Source: Aphanothece cf. minutissima CCALA 015 | GTDB lineage: Bacteria > Cyanobacteriota > Cyanobacteriia > PCC-6307 > Cyanobiaceae | DNA length: 64,000 nt | Reading direction: 5' to 3' | Assembly: GCA_003003925.1 (NCBI GenBank) | Contig: PVWP01000003.1 | Location: 62,001 to 126,000, forward strand | Part shown: piece after piece, positions 14,474 through 24,667 of the stretch | How the letters are laid out: each line of letters opens with the position of its first letter | Position numbering within the stretch: the stretch's first letter is position 1 | The notes under the pieces: generated by a model | Seen by the model: the letters and a program-made list of their open reading frames with translations, nothing else | The model's database searches: none | What the model was told of the DNA's origin: nothing | Position numbers and translations under genes: made by a program

Positions 14474-17263
14474 ATGCCCTCCAGCCCCACCGTCGGCTCC
14501 GCTGACACCACCACCGGTGGCGTGCCGCCGTTGGAGGAGCTGTTCCCCTTCCCCCTGGACGGATTCCAGCTTGAGGCGATCGACGCCCTGAACCAGGGCC
14601 ATTCGGTGGTGGTGAGCGCCCCCACCGGCTCCGGCAAGACCCTGGTGGGCGAGTACGCCATCCACAGGGCCCTGGCCCATGGCCAGAAGGTCTTCTACAC
14701 CACGCCCCTCAAGGCCCTCTCCAACCAGAAACTGCGCGATTTCCGCCACCAGTTCGGCGATGAGAAGGTGGGCCTGCTCACCGGCGATCTCAGCCTGAAC
14801 CGGGAGGCCCAGGTGGTGGTGATGACCACCGAGATCTTCCGCAACATGCTCTACGCGGAGATCGACCACCTCGACGACGACCCCCTGGCCGATGTGGAGG
14901 CCGTGGTGCTCGACGAGTGCCACTACATGAACGACACCCAGCGGGGCACCGTCTGGGAGGAATCGATCATCCACTGCCCGTCGCGGGTGCAGCTGGTGGC
15001 CCTCTCGGCCACGGTGGCCAATGCGGGCCAGCTCACCGACTGGATCGAGCGGGTGCACGGTCCCACCCGGCTGATCCACAGCGACTTCCGCCCCGTGCCG
15101 CTGGCCTTCAGCTTCTGCAGCGCCAAGGGTCTGCATCCCCTGCTCAACGACGAGGGCACCGGCCTGCACCCCAACTGCAAGGTCTGGCGCCCTCCAAAGT
15201 CCACCCGCCGCAAGGGACCGAAGGAACCGCGGCCGCCCCAGCCGGAGGCGCCGCCGATCGGCTTCGTGGTGGCCCAGATGGCGGAGCGGGAGATGCTGCC
15301 GGCCATCTACTTCATCTTCAGCCGCCGCAACTGCGACCGCTCGGTCCGCGACCTGGCCAAGGTGTGCCTGGTGGATCCCCAGGAGCAGGCGCGCATCCGC
15401 CAGCGGCTGGACGCCTTCATGGCGGTCACCCCGGAGGCGGTGCGGGAGGGCGGCCATGCCGATGCCCTGCTGCGGGGCATCGCCGCCCACCACGCCGGCG
15501 TGCTGCCGGCCTGGAAGGAACTGATCGAGGAGCTGTTCCAGCAGGGGCTGATCAAGGTGGTGTTCGCCACCGAGACCCTGGCCGCGGGCATCAACATGCC
15601 CGCCCGCACCACCGTGATCTCGGCCCTCTCCAAGCGCACCGAGCGGGGCCACCGGCCCCTGATGGGCAGCGAGTTCCTGCAGATGGCGGGCCGTGCCGGC
15701 CGCCGCGGCCTCGACACCCAGGGCTACGTGGTGACGGTGCAGAGCCGCTTCGAAGGGGTGCGGGAGGCCGGCGCCCTGGCCACCAGTCCGGCCGATCCCC
15801 TGGTGAGCCAGTTCACCCCCAGCTACGGCATGGTGCTCAACCTGCTGCAGCGCTACGACCTGGCCAAGGCCCGGGAGCTGGTGGAGCGCAGCTTCGGCCG
15901 CTACCTGGCGGGGCTCGACCTGGCCGAGGACGAGGCCCGCATCACCGAGCTGATGGCCCAGCTGGCCACGCTCGAATCCAGCGGCGGCGAGGTGCCCTGG
16001 GACGACTTCGAGGACTACGAGAAGGTCCGCGGCCGCCTGCGGGAGGAGCGGCGCCTGCACCGGATCCTGCAGCAGCAGGCCGAGGAAACCCTGGCCCACG
16101 AGCTCACCCTGGCGCTGCAGTTCGCCAGCGAGGGCACCCTGGTGAGCGTCAAGGCGCCGGCCCTGCGCAGCCGGGTCACACCGGCGGTGATTGTGGCCAA
16201 GGTGCCGGGATCCGGCCAGTTCCCCCTGCTGCTCTGCCTCACTGACGAGAACGTCTGGATCCTGCTGCCCTGCCATGCGGTGGTGACCCTGCACGCCGAG
16301 CTCAGCTGCCTGCAGGTGGACCAGCTGGAGCCGCCGGAGCTGCACCATGCCAACGAGCTGCGCCATGGCGACAACGCCAGCGGCGGCCTGGCCCTGGCGG
16401 TGTCCTCGATGGCCCGCCGCCACGACATGCACACCCCCCGCTACGACCTGGCCGGCGAGGTGCGCCAGCAGGGCGAGCTGGTGCAGCGGCTGGAGCAGGA
16501 GCTGGAGGCCCACCCGGCCCACCGCTGGGGCGACCGCAAGCACCTCAAGAAGCACCGCCGCCGCATGGAGGAACTCCAGGAGGAGATTGGCGAGCGGCAG
16601 CGGCTGCTGCACCACCGCGCCAACCGCCACTGGGACACCTTCCTCTCCCTGATCGACATCCTGCGCTTCTTCGGCGCCCTCGACGGTGAGGAGGGGCTGG
16701 AGCCCACCGAGGTGGGCCGCACCGTGGCGGCCCTGCGGGGCGACAACGAGCTCTGGCTGGGGCTGGCCCTGATGAGCGGCCTCCTCGATGCCCTCGATCC
16801 GGCCGAGCTGGCGGCGGTGCTGGAGGCCATCTCCACCGAGGTGAACCGGCCCGACCTCTGGTGCGGCTACCCGCCGCCACCGGCCTCCGAGGAGGCCCTC
16901 CACGACCTGCGCAGCCTGCGGCGCGAATTGCAGCGCCAGCAGGAGCGGGCCGCGGTGGTGGTGCCGGTGTGGTGGGAGCCGGAACTCACCGGCCTGGTCC
17001 ACGCCTGGGCCCGGGGTGCCAGCTGGAATGACGTCATCGCCAACACCTCCCTCGACGAGGGCGACGTGGTGCGGATCCTGCGCCGCACCGTCGATCTGCT
17101 GGCCCAGATTCCCTACTGCGAGGCGATCAGCGAGCAGCTGCGCCGCAACTCACGGCTGGCCCTCAAGAGCATCAACCGCTTCCCGGTCTGCGAGATCGAG
17201 GACCTGCTGGCGGGCGGCAACGGCACGCTGGATCCGGCGACGGAGAGGCCGCCGGCGGCTTAG
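14474..17263 (+). CDS. Ski2-like DEAD/DEAH-box RNA helicase with DSHCT domain
   Basis: 929 residues. Walker A is APTGSGKTLVGEYAI, Walker B is VVLDECHYMND (DECH box), motif III is LVALSATVANA, and helicase C contains VFATETLAAGINMPARTTV and QMAGRAGRRGLDTQGYVVTV. The C-terminal DSHCT-type domain (about 760-915) includes WARGASWNDVIANTSLDEGD and LRRNSRLALKSINRFPV. These features place it with Ski2/Mtr4-like helicases of cyanobacteria and plastids, probably acting in RNA processing or decay. Start ATG 14474 is followed closely by the conserved FPFPLDGFQLEAI. It converges with purB. Confidence 0.9.
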   Translation: MPSSPTVGSADTTTGGVPPLEELFPFPLDGFQLEAIDALNQGHSVVVSAPTGSGKTLVGEYAIHRALAHGQKVFYTTPLKALSNQKLRDFRHQFGDEKVGLLTGDLSLNREAQVVVMTTEIFRNMLYAEIDHLDDDPLADVEAVVLDECHYMNDTQRGTVWEESIIHCPSRVQLVALSATVANAGQLTDWIERVHGPTRLIHSDFRPVPLAFSFCSAKGLHPLLNDEGTGLHPNCKVWRPPKSTRRKGPKEPRPPQPEAPPIGFVVAQMAEREMLPAIYFIFSRRNCDRSVRDLAKVCLVDPQEQARIRQRLDAFMAVTPEAVREGGHADALLRGIAAHHAGVLPAWKELIEELFQQGLIKVVFATETLAAGINMPARTTVISALSKRTERGHRPLMGSEFLQMAGRAGRRGLDTQGYVVTVQSRFEGVREAGALATSPADPLVSQFTPSYGMVLNLLQRYDLAKARELVERSFGRYLAGLDLAEDEARITELMAQLATLESSGGEVPWDDFEDYEKVRGRLREERRLHRILQQQAEETLAHELTLALQFASEGTLVSVKAPALRSRVTPAVIVAKVPGSGQFPLLLCLTDENVWILLPCHAVVTLHAELSCLQVDQLEPPELHHANELRHGDNASGGLALAVSSMARRHDMHTPRYDLAGEVRQQGELVQRLEQELEAHPAHRWGDRKHLKKHRRRMEELQEEIGERQRLLHHRANRHWDTFLSLIDILRFFGALDGEEGLEPTEVGRTVAALRGDNELWLGLALMSGLLDALDPAELAAVLEAISTEVNRPDLWCGYPPPPASEEALHDLRSLRRELQRQQERAAVVVPVWWEPELTGLVHAWARGASWNDVIANTSLDEGDVVRILRRTVDLLAQIPYCEAISEQLRRNSRLALKSINRFPVCEIEDLLAGGNGTLDPATERPPAA

Positions 17264-17297
17264 GGGGCGGCCGCCGGGGCTGGCGGTGAAGGATCGT

Positions 17298-17356
17298 TAT
17301 TGGCAAATCTGCCAATACGCAGCCGGTATTGGCTGTTGGCAGTCGCCAGCCAATAC
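17298..17356. repeat. Two nested-type palindromes built on TATTGGC between convergent genes
   Basis: First palindrome 17298-17317: TATTGGCA, loop AATC, TGCCAATA, perfect 8-bp arms. Second: GTATTGGCT (17326-17334) and AGCCAATAC (17348-17356), perfect 9-bp arms with a 13-base loop. Both use the same TATTGGC word, four copies in 59 bases. It sits between the stops of the helicase gene and purB. It may act as a bidirectional terminator, though no T-run follows, or be a small dispersed palindromic repeat. Confidence 0.5.
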
Positions 17357-17381
17357 CCCACCTGCTCGCCGCCCGCGCGTC

Positions 17382-18677
17382 TCAGATCCCCAGCCGCTCC
17401 CAGATCACCCCGAGATTCGCCTGGTGCAGCTCGGTGGAGAAGCACTCTGCCAGTTGCTCACCGCTGAGGTGGGCGCTCACCTCGGGGTCCCCCGCCAGGT
17501 TGGCGCGGAAGTCGCCGCCCTCGGTGTTCCAGGCGGCGTGAGCGTGGCGCTGCACGATCCGGTAGGCCTCCTCCCGGCTCAGGCCCGCCTCCACCAGGGC
17601 CAGCAGCACCCGCTGGCTGAACACGACGCCGCCATAGACGTTCATGTTGCGGGCCATGTTCTCGGGGTACACCCCCAGCCCCTCCACCACGGCGGTCATC
17701 TCCCGCAGCATGAAGTGCAGGGTGACCGAGCAGTCGGGCAGCATCATCCGCTCCACCGAGCTGTGGCTGATGTCGCGCTCGTGCCAGAGGGCCACGTTCT
17801 CCAGGGCCGCCACGGTGTAGCTGCGCAGCACCCGGGCCAGGCCGCTGATCCGTTCGCTGCGGATCGGGTTGCGCTTGTGGGGCATGGCCGAGCTGCCCTT
17901 CTGGCCCTTGGCGAAGTTCTCCTCCACCTCCAGCACGTCGGAGCGCTGCAGGTTGCGGATCTCGGTGCTGAAGCGCTCCAGGGAGGTGCCCACCAGGGCC
18001 AGGGTCTGGACGTACTCGGCATGGCGGTCGCGGCCGATCACCTGGGTGCTGGCGGTGTCGGGCTCCAGGCCCAGCAGCCGGCAGGTGATCGCCTCCACCT
18101 GCGGATCGGTGTTGGCGTAGGTGCCCATGGCGCCGCTGATCTGGCCCACGGCCACCACCCGCTCCAGCCGCTCCAGCCGCTCCCGGTTGCGCTCGGTTTC
18201 GGCCAGCCAGCCGGCCACCTTGAAGCCGAAGGTGATCGGCTCGCCGTGGATGGCGTGGGAACGGCCGATCATCACCGTGTCCTTGTGGGCCCGGGCCAGG
18301 CGGCGCAGGGCGTCGGCGAGGCCATCGAGCTCGGTGCGCAGCAGGGCCACCGAGGCCTTCAGCTGCAGGGCCAGGCCGGTGTCCAGCACGTCGGAGCTGG
18401 TCATGCCCACATGGATGTGGCGGCCCGCATCACCGACGTGCTCGTTGACGTTGGTGAGGAAGGCGATGACGTCGTGGCGCACCTCCGCCTCGATCTCCAG
18501 GATCCGCGGCACCTCGAAGGCCGCCTTCTCCCGGATCGTGGCCAAGGCCTCGGCGGGCACCCGGCCCAGCTCCACGTTGGCGGCGGTGGCGGCGATCTCC
18601 ACCTCGAGCCAGCTCTGGAACTTCGCTTCCTCGCTCCAGAGGCGGCCCATTTCGGGCAGGGTGTAACGCTCGATCAA
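17382..18677 (-). CDS. purB: Adenylosuccinate lyase PurB
   Basis: Cleaves SAICAR to AICAR and adenylosuccinate to AMP in purine synthesis. 431 residues with the fumarase/lyase superfamily signature SSAMPHKRNPIRSE, HVGMTSSDVLDTGLAL and the catalytic GRSHAIHGEPITFGFK. The start is TTG at 18677, giving MIERYTLPEMGRLW, the normal N-terminus of the family, so no upstream start is needed. Confidence 0.95.
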   Translation of the reverse strand: MIERYTLPEMGRLWSEEAKFQSWLEVEIAATAANVELGRVPAEALATIREKAAFEVPRILEIEAEVRHDVIAFLTNVNEHVGDAGRHIHVGMTSSDVLDTGLALQLKASVALLRTELDGLADALRRLARAHKDTVMIGRSHAIHGEPITFGFKVAGWLAETERNRERLERLERVVAVGQISGAMGTYANTDPQVEAITCRLLGLEPDTASTQVIGRDRHAEYVQTLALVGTSLERFSTEIRNLQRSDVLEVEENFAKGQKGSSAMPHKRNPIRSERISGLARVLRSYTVAALENVALWHERDISHSSVERMMLPDCSVTLHFMLREMTAVVEGLGVYPENMARNMNVYGGVVFSQRVLLALVEAGLSREEAYRIVQRHAHAAWNTEGGDFRANLAGDPEVSAHLSGEQLAECFSTELHQANLGVIWERLGI

Positions 18678-18729
18678 GGGCCGGGCGGTGGTGAACGATC
18701 CCCCAACCTATCGAGCCGACCCCACCGGC

Positions 18730-18960
18730 TCAGGCGGCGGCGGTGAGGCGCCGGTAGGGCAGCTCCAGGTGCACCATCGACCCCCAGGCCTGCTGCCGCA
18801 CCCAGCAGCGGGTGCCGCGGCGGCGGATCAGCTGGAAGGGGGGCAGATCCTCGGGATGGTCCCGCAGCCGCACGAAGCTTCCCGGGTGGAGCAGCTCCAC
18901 CACGTTGGATCCTGGGGGCGCCTTGGATCCCGGGGCAGCAGTGGATCCTGGGCCAGCCAT
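18730..18960 (-). CDS. Small conserved-type hypothetical protein
   Basis: 76 residues from ATG 18960. The core LHPGSFVRLRDHPEDLPPF and RCWVRQQAWGSMVHLELPY is an arginine/tryptophan-rich beta segment of a type I associate with small cyanobacterial proteins. The first 20 residues are encoded by three near-repeats of TGGATCC[T/C]GGG at about 20-base intervals and read as Gly/Pro/Ser-rich low-complexity sequence, so the true start could be later. It is upstream of purB on the same strand, 52 bases before the purB start. Function unknown. Confidence 0.6.
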   Translation of the reverse strand: MAGPGSTAAPGSKAPPGSNVVELLHPGSFVRLRDHPEDLPPFQLIRRRGTRCWVRQQAWGSMVHLELPYRRLTAAA

Positions 18961-19101
18961 GGCAGGGAACCGGGGGAAGACTGGGGCCATCCTGCGACTG
19001 TTCCGCCCCGAACCGTCTGCCCATCGGTTTTTGTTCGGTTTGGATCGCTGTTCGGTGACAACATGCCGGTGGAGCGGCAGGACCCATGGCCGAAATGCAG
19101 G

Positions 19102-19962
19102 ATGGCCCGTAAGCAGCGGCTCGATCGCCGGCTGGTGGATCTCGGCCTGGTGGCCAGCCGCCAGCAGGCCCAGCAGCTGATCCGCGCCGGCCGGGTGCGC
19201 GGCGGCGGCGAGGTGCTCGACAAGCCCGGCACCGAGGTGGCCGAGACCCTGCCCCTGGAGGTGGAGCAGCCCCCCCGGTTCGTCTCCCGGGGGGGCGAGA
19301 AGCTGGAAGGGGCCCTGGCGGCCCTGCCGATCCAGGTGCGGGGCCGGGTGTGCCTCGACGGCGGCATCTCCACCGGCGGCTTCACCGACTGCCTGCTGCA
19401 GCACGGGGCCGTGCGCGTGTATGGGATCGATGTGGGCTACGGCCAGACCGCCTGGAGCCTGCGCACCGATGAACGGGTGGTGCTGCGGGAGCGCACCAAC
19501 CTGCGCCACCTCACCCCGGAGCTGCTCTACGGCGAGGGCGATGCCTGGCCCGACCTGGCCGTGGCCGATGTGTCGTTCATTTCCCTCACCCGGGTGCTGC
19601 CGGCCCTGCGGGCCCTACTGGTGGGATCGGGTGAGGCACTGCTGCTGGTCAAGCCCCAGTTCGAGGTGGGGCGCCAGCGGGTGGGCAAGGGGGGCGTGGT
19701 GCGGGATCCGGCGGCCCACGCCGATGCCATCGCCGGCGTGATCGCCGCCGCGAAGGAGCTGGACTGGCACCCGGCGGGACTGGTGGCCTCGCCCCTCACC
19801 GGGCCCGCCGGCAACCACGAATACCTGCTCTGGCTGGTGCCGCCCGCAGCCAGCGAAGCCGCCGCCGCGGAGGTCGCGGACTGGTCCGGCAGGATCGCGG
19901 CGCTGGTGACGGGCACCCTGGCCAGGGACAGGCCAACGAAGGAGACCCCGGCCGGCTCCTGA
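19102..19962 (+). CDS. tlyA: TlyA family S4-domain rRNA methyltransferase
   Basis: 286 residues. The N-terminal S4 RNA-binding domain (about 4-65, RLDRRLVDLGLVASRQQAQQ and FVSRGGEKLEGAL) is followed by an FtsJ-like methyltransferase domain with motif I LDGGISTGGFTDCLLQHGA and the catalytic-region VADVSFISL and LLVKPQFEVGR. Family members 2'-O-methylate rRNA. TlyA proteins usually read LD[VI]G[SA]STGGF; here the third residue is Gly. ATG 19062 in the same frame would add 13 residues. It is divergent from the small gene to the left. Confidence 0.85.
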   Translation: MARKQRLDRRLVDLGLVASRQQAQQLIRAGRVRGGGEVLDKPGTEVAETLPLEVEQPPRFVSRGGEKLEGALAALPIQVRGRVCLDGGISTGGFTDCLLQHGAVRVYGIDVGYGQTAWSLRTDERVVLRERTNLRHLTPELLYGEGDAWPDLAVADVSFISLTRVLPALRALLVGSGEALLLVKPQFEVGRQRVGKGGVVRDPAAHADAIAGVIAAAKELDWHPAGLVASPLTGPAGNHEYLLWLVPPAASEAAAAEVADWSGRIAALVTGTLARDRPTKETPAGS

Positions 19963-20002
19963 GGGGACCGCGGCCAGGGTCAGGGGGGGAAGGCGCGGGG
20001 GC

Positions 20003-20453
<451 letters not shown>

Positions 20454-20556
20454 GCGCGCTCCGGGCCGCTGACGGGCGGCCGCGGCTCCTGGCCTGGCCT
20501 CCGCGCCATGGGTCAGCTCCTGTACGGTCAAAATTCGTCTCCCTGTCCTGCTCACC

Positions 20557-20973
20557 ATGGCTTCCGGTGTCGCCGACCAGCCCCAGACCGTGACCCCCCT
20601 GTACGGGGAGCGGGCCATCGCCGAGGCCCAGCTGGTCTGCTTCGCCAACCCCCGCGAGGGTCGCGCCTACGAGGTGTCCATCGAACTGCCGGAGTTCACC
20701 TGCACCTGCCCCTTCTCCGGCTACCCCGATTTCGCCGTCCTGCGGTTGCTGTATCAGCCCGGCCCCCGGGTGCTGGAACTCAAGGCCCTCAAGCTCTACG
20801 TCAACAGCTACCGCCACCGCTCCATCTCCCACGAGGAGGCGGCCAACCGGATCCTCGACGACCTGGTGGCCGCCTGCGATCCCCTCTGGATGCAGCTGGA
20901 GGCCGATTTCAATCCCCGCGGCAACGTGCACACCGTGGTGCGCGTCAGCCACGGCGAGCGCCGGCCCTGCTGA
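20557..20973 (+). CDS. queF: NADPH-dependent 7-cyano-7-deazaguanine reductase QueF (type I)
   Basis: Reduces preQ0 to preQ1 in queuosine synthesis. 138 residues, the length of the short, type I enzyme. Catalytic Cys51 and Asp58 sit in FTCTCPFSGYPDFA, and the QueF motif appears as LELKALKLYVNSYR. It starts at ATG 20557, divergent from glnB across about 215 bases, and converges with ccsB with a single base between the genes. Confidence 0.93.
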   Translation: MASGVADQPQTVTPLYGERAIAEAQLVCFANPREGRAYEVSIELPEFTCTCPFSGYPDFAVLRLLYQPGPRVLELKALKLYVNSYRHRSISHEEAANRILDDLVAACDPLWMQLEADFNPRGNVHTVVRVSHGERRPC

Positions 20974-20974
20974 G

Positions 20975-22294
20975 TCAGGGCTGGGGCTCCAGCCGCTGCA
21001 GCAGCGCCGGCAGCTCGGCGGCGAAGGCCGTGAGGTTGCGGTTGCAGAGGCCCGCCACGTGCAGCCGGCCGCCGGGGCCATCGGCGATGGCCCAGAGCTG
21101 GCGGGTGGCCACCAGGCTCAGGGCACCGCCCGCCAGGGCGATGGCGAAGCCGGTGTATACGAGCGGCACACCGGGGTCCCGTTTGAACAGGATGCCGCTG
21201 GCGGGCAGCACGCTCGCCACCCGGATCGGCAGCCCCTTCACCTCCTGGGCCTCGCCGCCGGGCACCAGCTGGGCCAGGGCCACGCCATCGGGGCCGAACA
21301 CCTGCACCGGCCCCTGTTCGCTGGTGAGGCTCAGCAGCACCGGCTCGGTGCCATCGGGGCGGGTGGGCAGCACCAGCCCCCAGAGCTGGTCGCCCAGCTG
21401 GGGGAAGGTCTGCAGGGGCAGCTCCAGCACCGGGCTGCGGCCCAGCTGCAGGCTGATCGTCGCCAGGGACCAGTCGGCCTGATACAGCGTCATGCCCCGG
21501 TAACGCAGGGGGTGGTTGACACTGATGGCGGCTTCGGTGGTGGGGGCGTCGTCGCCGGGGGAGATCAGCCGCAGGCTGGAGGAGAACTGCTCCGGGCGGC
21601 CGGCGGGATCCCGCTGGATGCGGAAGTCGTCGAGGGCCAGGGTCACCTGGGTGCTGCCGCGGCTGTCAAGCAGTTCCAGCTCCCGGCCCGGGGCCAGGAA
21701 GCGCTCCAGCCGCTGGCCCCCCAGGGCGCCCCAGGCGGCACCCACCATCAGCACCACCATGCCGGCATGGACCAGCAGGGGACCCACCCGGCCGAGCACC
21801 CCCCGGCGGGCCGCCAGGCGGTCGTCCTGGCGCTGGATCTGCCAGCCCGCGCCGCGCAGATCGGCCTCCAGCCGCTCCAGGCCGGCGACGGGATGGTCGG
21901 TGACGAGGGTTTCGGCCACGCTCAGCTTGCTGAGCTGGCGGGGGCTGCGGTAGTCGATCCAGCGCAGCGAGGCCTGCAGGGCGGGCCACTGGCGGCGCCA
22001 GCTGCACAGGATCAGCGACAGGCCCAGCCAGGCCAGCAGGGCCAGGAACCAGCCACTGGAATACACATGATCCAGCTGAAGGCGCAGCACCCCGTCGCCG
22101 TCCAGCACCCCCAGCCAGGGGGTGGGGTCGTAGAGCTGGTGGTAGAAGCCGGCCTCCTCCTTCTGGGGAACGGCTGTGCCGATGCCGCTGGCGATGGCGA
22201 TGACCAGCAGCAGGCCGATCGCCAGGCGCAGGTCGGAGATCCAGGCGGCCAGGCGCTGCAGGGGGCGCCAGGGGGAGGCTGCCGTGCCGCTCAT
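20975..22294 (-). CDS. ccsB: Cytochrome c biogenesis protein CcsB/Ccs1 (ResB-like)
   Basis: 439 residues. System II cytochrome c maturation component acting with CcsA in heme delivery to apocytochromes on the lumenal or periplasmic side. The N-terminal [20 protein letters not shown] with GTAVPQ, a second and third membrane segment (about 75-95 and 160-185), a large soluble domain, and a C-terminal segment ([20 protein letters not shown]) fit the ResB layout. The ATG overlaps the stop of ccdA by 4 bases, so the two maturation genes are coupled. Confidence 0.9.
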   Translation of the reverse strand: MSGTAASPWRPLQRLAAWISDLRLAIGLLLVIAIASGIGTAVPQKEEAGFYHQLYDPTPWLGVLDGDGVLRLQLDHVYSSGWFLALLAWLGLSLILCSWRRQWPALQASLRWIDYRSPRQLSKLSVAETLVTDHPVAGLERLEADLRGAGWQIQRQDDRLAARRGVLGRVGPLLVHAGMVVLMVGAAWGALGGQRLERFLAPGRELELLDSRGSTQVTLALDDFRIQRDPAGRPEQFSSSLRLISPGDDAPTTEAAISVNHPLRYRGMTLYQADWSLATISLQLGRSPVLELPLQTFPQLGDQLWGLVLPTRPDGTEPVLLSLTSEQGPVQVFGPDGVALAQLVPGGEAQEVKGLPIRVASVLPASGILFKRDPGVPLVYTGFAIALAGGALSLVATRQLWAIADGPGGRLHVAGLCNRNLTAFAAELPALLQRLEPQP

Positions 22295-23019
22295 GGCAGC
22301 ACCGACAGCAGGGTGAGGCCGCCGCTGGCCAGCAGCACCACACCGCTGATCGGTGGTACCCACTGGCCCAGGCGGCGCAGCTGCAGCAATCCGGGCAGGG
22401 AGGCGGCCACGGTGCCGGCCAGCAGCAGGGGCATCACCTGGCCGGCACCGAAGCAGGCGAGCAGCACCAGGCCCACCAGGGGCTGGCCGGTCTGGGCCAT
22501 CCAGGCCAGCAGCACGGCCAGCACCGGGGTGGTGCAGGGGGTGGCGGCCAGGCCGAAGGCCAGGCCGGCCGCCAAAGGGGCCAGCGGCGCCGGCACACGC
22601 CGCCGCCAGCGTTCGGGGTCGGGGCCGGCCGGCAACGGCAGCCGCAGCACACCCAGCAGGTTGAGGCCCATCACCACGGCCACGACGGCCACCAGCAGGG
22701 GCAGCTGGCCGGGGATGCGGCCGTAGAGGCGGCCCATCAGGCCGCTGGCCAGGCCGAGCAGCACCAGGGCCGCCACGATCCCAGCCGCGAAGCTGACGCT
22801 GCGCTGCCAGGGGGCACGGCCCTGGTCCTCAGCGCCGAAGCCGGCCAGGTAGGCCAGGGTGACGGGCAGCAGCGAGAGGGAGCAGGGGCCGAGGCTGGTG
22901 AGCAGGCCGCCGCTGAACACCACCGCCAGGGTCAGGGGGCCGGGGTGGGCCAGGGAGCCCTGGAGCAGCAGTTCGCTGCTGCGGGCCCAGTCGGCGAACG
23001 GCAGCCCGGGGCTGAACAT
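22291..23019 (-). CDS. ccdA: Cytochrome c biogenesis thiol transporter CcdA
   Basis: 242 residues with about six membrane segments. Both half-repeats have their conserved cysteine-proline motifs, [20 protein letters not shown] and [18 protein letters not shown], which carry electrons across the membrane to keep apocytochrome c cysteines reduced. It is the first gene of a two-gene unit with ccsB. Confidence 0.92.
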   Translation of the reverse strand: MFSPGLPFADWARSSELLLQGSLAHPGPLTLAVVFSGGLLTSLGPCSLSLLPVTLAYLAGFGAEDQGRAPWQRSVSFAAGIVAALVLLGLASGLMGRLYGRIPGQLPLLVAVVAVVMGLNLLGVLRLPLPAGPDPERWRRRVPAPLAPLAAGLAFGLAATPCTTPVLAVLLAWMAQTGQPLVGLVLLACFGAGQVMPLLLAGTVAASLPGLLQLRRLGQWVPPISGVVLLASGGLTLLSVLP

Positions 23020-23044
23020 GGCCGATTCAGATTGTCAGCAGGGC

Positions 23045-24271
23045 TCAGCCTATCGGGGCAGGCCGGGGGGCCCGCCGGCGGGGCCGGACCGGTTCGAGCC
23101 CGGAGGACTCCAGGGAGCAGCGCAGCAGCAGGCCCGCCAGGAACAGGCTGCTGAGCAGGGAGTTGCCCCCGTAGCTGATCATCGGCAGGGGCAGGCCGGT
23201 GGTGGGCATCGAGCCGCTGGCCACGGCGATGTTGAGGATCGACTGGCCCACCAGCAGGGTGGTGCAGCCGATGGCCACCAGCCGGTGCTGGTTGCTGCGG
23301 CAGGCCAGGGCCACCCGCAGGCCAACGAAGCCGAAGATCATCAGGAACAGCAGCAGCATCACCGAGCCGACGTAACCGAACTCCTCGGCGAAGACGGCAA
23401 AGATGAAGTCGGTGGTCTGGATGGGCAGGTACTGGAGCTTCTGGGTGGAGAGCCCGAAGCCCGAGCCGAGCACGCCCCCCGAACCGATGGCCAGCAGGCT
23501 CTGCACCAGCTGGTAGCCGTCCCCCTGGGCGACGCGCCAGGGGTTGAGGAAGGAGGTGACCCGATCGAGCTGGTAGGGGTTGATCATGATGCTGATGCTG
23601 CCCAGCACGATCCCGCCGCCGGCGGCCCCCAGCAGCAGCGTCAGGGGCAGGCCGCCGGCCAGGGCCATCAGCCACAGCAGCAGGCCCAGCAGGGCGGCGG
23701 TGCTGAGGTTGGGCTGCTTGAGGATCAGCAGGATCACCACCCCGAAGATGCCGATCCAGAGCAGTTTCTGGTCGAGGGCGATGCGGCGCCAGTGGGAGAA
23801 GATCACCGCCCCCTGCAGCACGATGAAGGGCTTGATCAGCTCCGAGGGCTGCAGCTGCACCGGGCCGAGCACCAGCCAGCGGCTGGCCCCGTTCACGGTG
23901 GTGCCCACCACCAGGGTGGCGGCCACCATCAGGGCCCCCACCAGCAGGGCCGGCGCCGCCAGGTGCAGCCAGCGCCGCATCGTCGTGCGCATGGCCAGCC
24001 ACAGCAGGCCCCAGCTGGCCACCAGCCAGATGGCCTGGCGCTTGACGTAGTACGCCCCGTCCCCCATCTCCCGCTCCGCCACCCACCAGCTGGCGGAGGT
24101 GAGCACCAGCAGGCCCACCAGGCTCCAGAGGGCCACCAGGCCCAGCAGCAGGCGGGCCTCCGCCGGCCACTGCTGCCAGGGCAGCGGCAGCAGGCCGGCG
24201 CCGGGACGGCCGGGGAGCAGGCGGGGGGCAGGGGTGGACAAGGCCGCGGGAGGGTTCCGGGAATGGCCCAT
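23045..24271 (-). CDS. ftsW: Cell division lipid II polymerase FtsW (SEDS family)
   Basis: 408 residues with about ten membrane segments. Characteristic SEDS sequence: GASRWLVLGPVQLQPSELIK, KQPNLSTA, QTTDFIFAVFAEEFG and LPLPMISYGGNSLLSSL. FtsW polymerises lipid II at the division septum with a partner PBP. FtsW rather than RodA is likely from similarity to cyanobacterial FtsW but not proven. It lies 25 bases upstream of ccdA on the same strand, so they could share a transcript. Confidence 0.88.
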   Translation of the reverse strand: MGHSRNPPAALSTPAPRLLPGRPGAGLLPLPWQQWPAEARLLLGLVALWSLVGLLVLTSASWWVAEREMGDGAYYVKRQAIWLVASWGLLWLAMRTTMRRWLHLAAPALLVGALMVAATLVVGTTVNGASRWLVLGPVQLQPSELIKPFIVLQGAVIFSHWRRIALDQKLLWIGIFGVVILLILKQPNLSTAALLGLLLWLMALAGGLPLTLLLGAAGGGIVLGSISIMINPYQLDRVTSFLNPWRVAQGDGYQLVQSLLAIGSGGVLGSGFGLSTQKLQYLPIQTTDFIFAVFAEEFGYVGSVMLLLFLMIFGFVGLRVALACRSNQHRLVAIGCTTLLVGQSILNIAVASGSMPTTGLPLPMISYGGNSLLSSLFLAGLLLRCSLESSGLEPVRPRRRAPRPAPIG

Positions 24272-24367
24272 TCAGCCGTGACCGGGGTGGGTTTGTCGAG
24301 TCGCGGTGAACATTTCGCCGCCTGCGTCGCTGGCGCTGCCGGGGCCGCCCGGGCCGCTCGACGGCCA

Positions 24368-24393
24368 CAAAAAAGCCCGGCCATGGGCCGGGC
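24368..24393 (-). terminator. Rho-independent terminator of the apcABC unit
   Basis: Perfect 8-bp stem GCCCGGCC / GGCCGGGC (24375-24393) with a 3-base loop, followed on the minus strand by six T residues (24374-24369). It lies 27 bases behind the apcC stop. Confidence 0.88.
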
Positions 24394-24420
24394 GGATGGG
24401 TGGGAGCGCCGTGGGCGTCC

Positions 24421-24621
24421 TCAATTGCCGCAGTTCTGCTGACGACGGCCGGTGGCCAGTTCCACCTTCAGGATCCTGCCGCCCTGCTTCATGATCCGCT
24501 GCTGCTCGGCGAACCAGCTGGAATAGGGCACCCACTTGGTGAAGTAGGTGTTCTGCAGCTCCCTCTGGCTGCGCGCCTTCTCGGGGCAGGGAATGCAGGC
24601 CGTGATCTTGAACAGGCGCAT
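24421..24621 (-). CDS. apcC: Allophycocyanin core linker ApcC (Lc)
   Basis: 66 residues, the small core linker that caps allophycocyanin trimers in the phycobilisome core. MRLFKITACIPCPEKARSQ, LQNTYFTKWVPY and the CpcD-type fold residues MKQGGRILKVEL are typical. It lies 46 bases behind apcB, and the apc terminator follows. Confidence 0.95.
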   Translation of the reverse strand: MRLFKITACIPCPEKARSQRELQNTYFTKWVPYSSWFAEQQRIMKQGGRILKVELATGRRQQNCGN

Positions 24622-24667
24622 GGAGTGATCCTCGGAAAACGTGCCGTGGTGGGAGCGTTGCTGGGGA

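Noticed and set aside
14171..17002. 943-codon open frame on the minus strand opposite the helicase gene
   Set aside because: His/Gly/Leu/Gln-biased shadow of a high-GC gene; the plus strand encodes a complete helicase with all motifs.
19020..19062. Repeated GTTCGGT upstream of tlyA as an operator
   Set aside because: Two copies of a 7-base word 10 bases apart, with no known regulator consensus.
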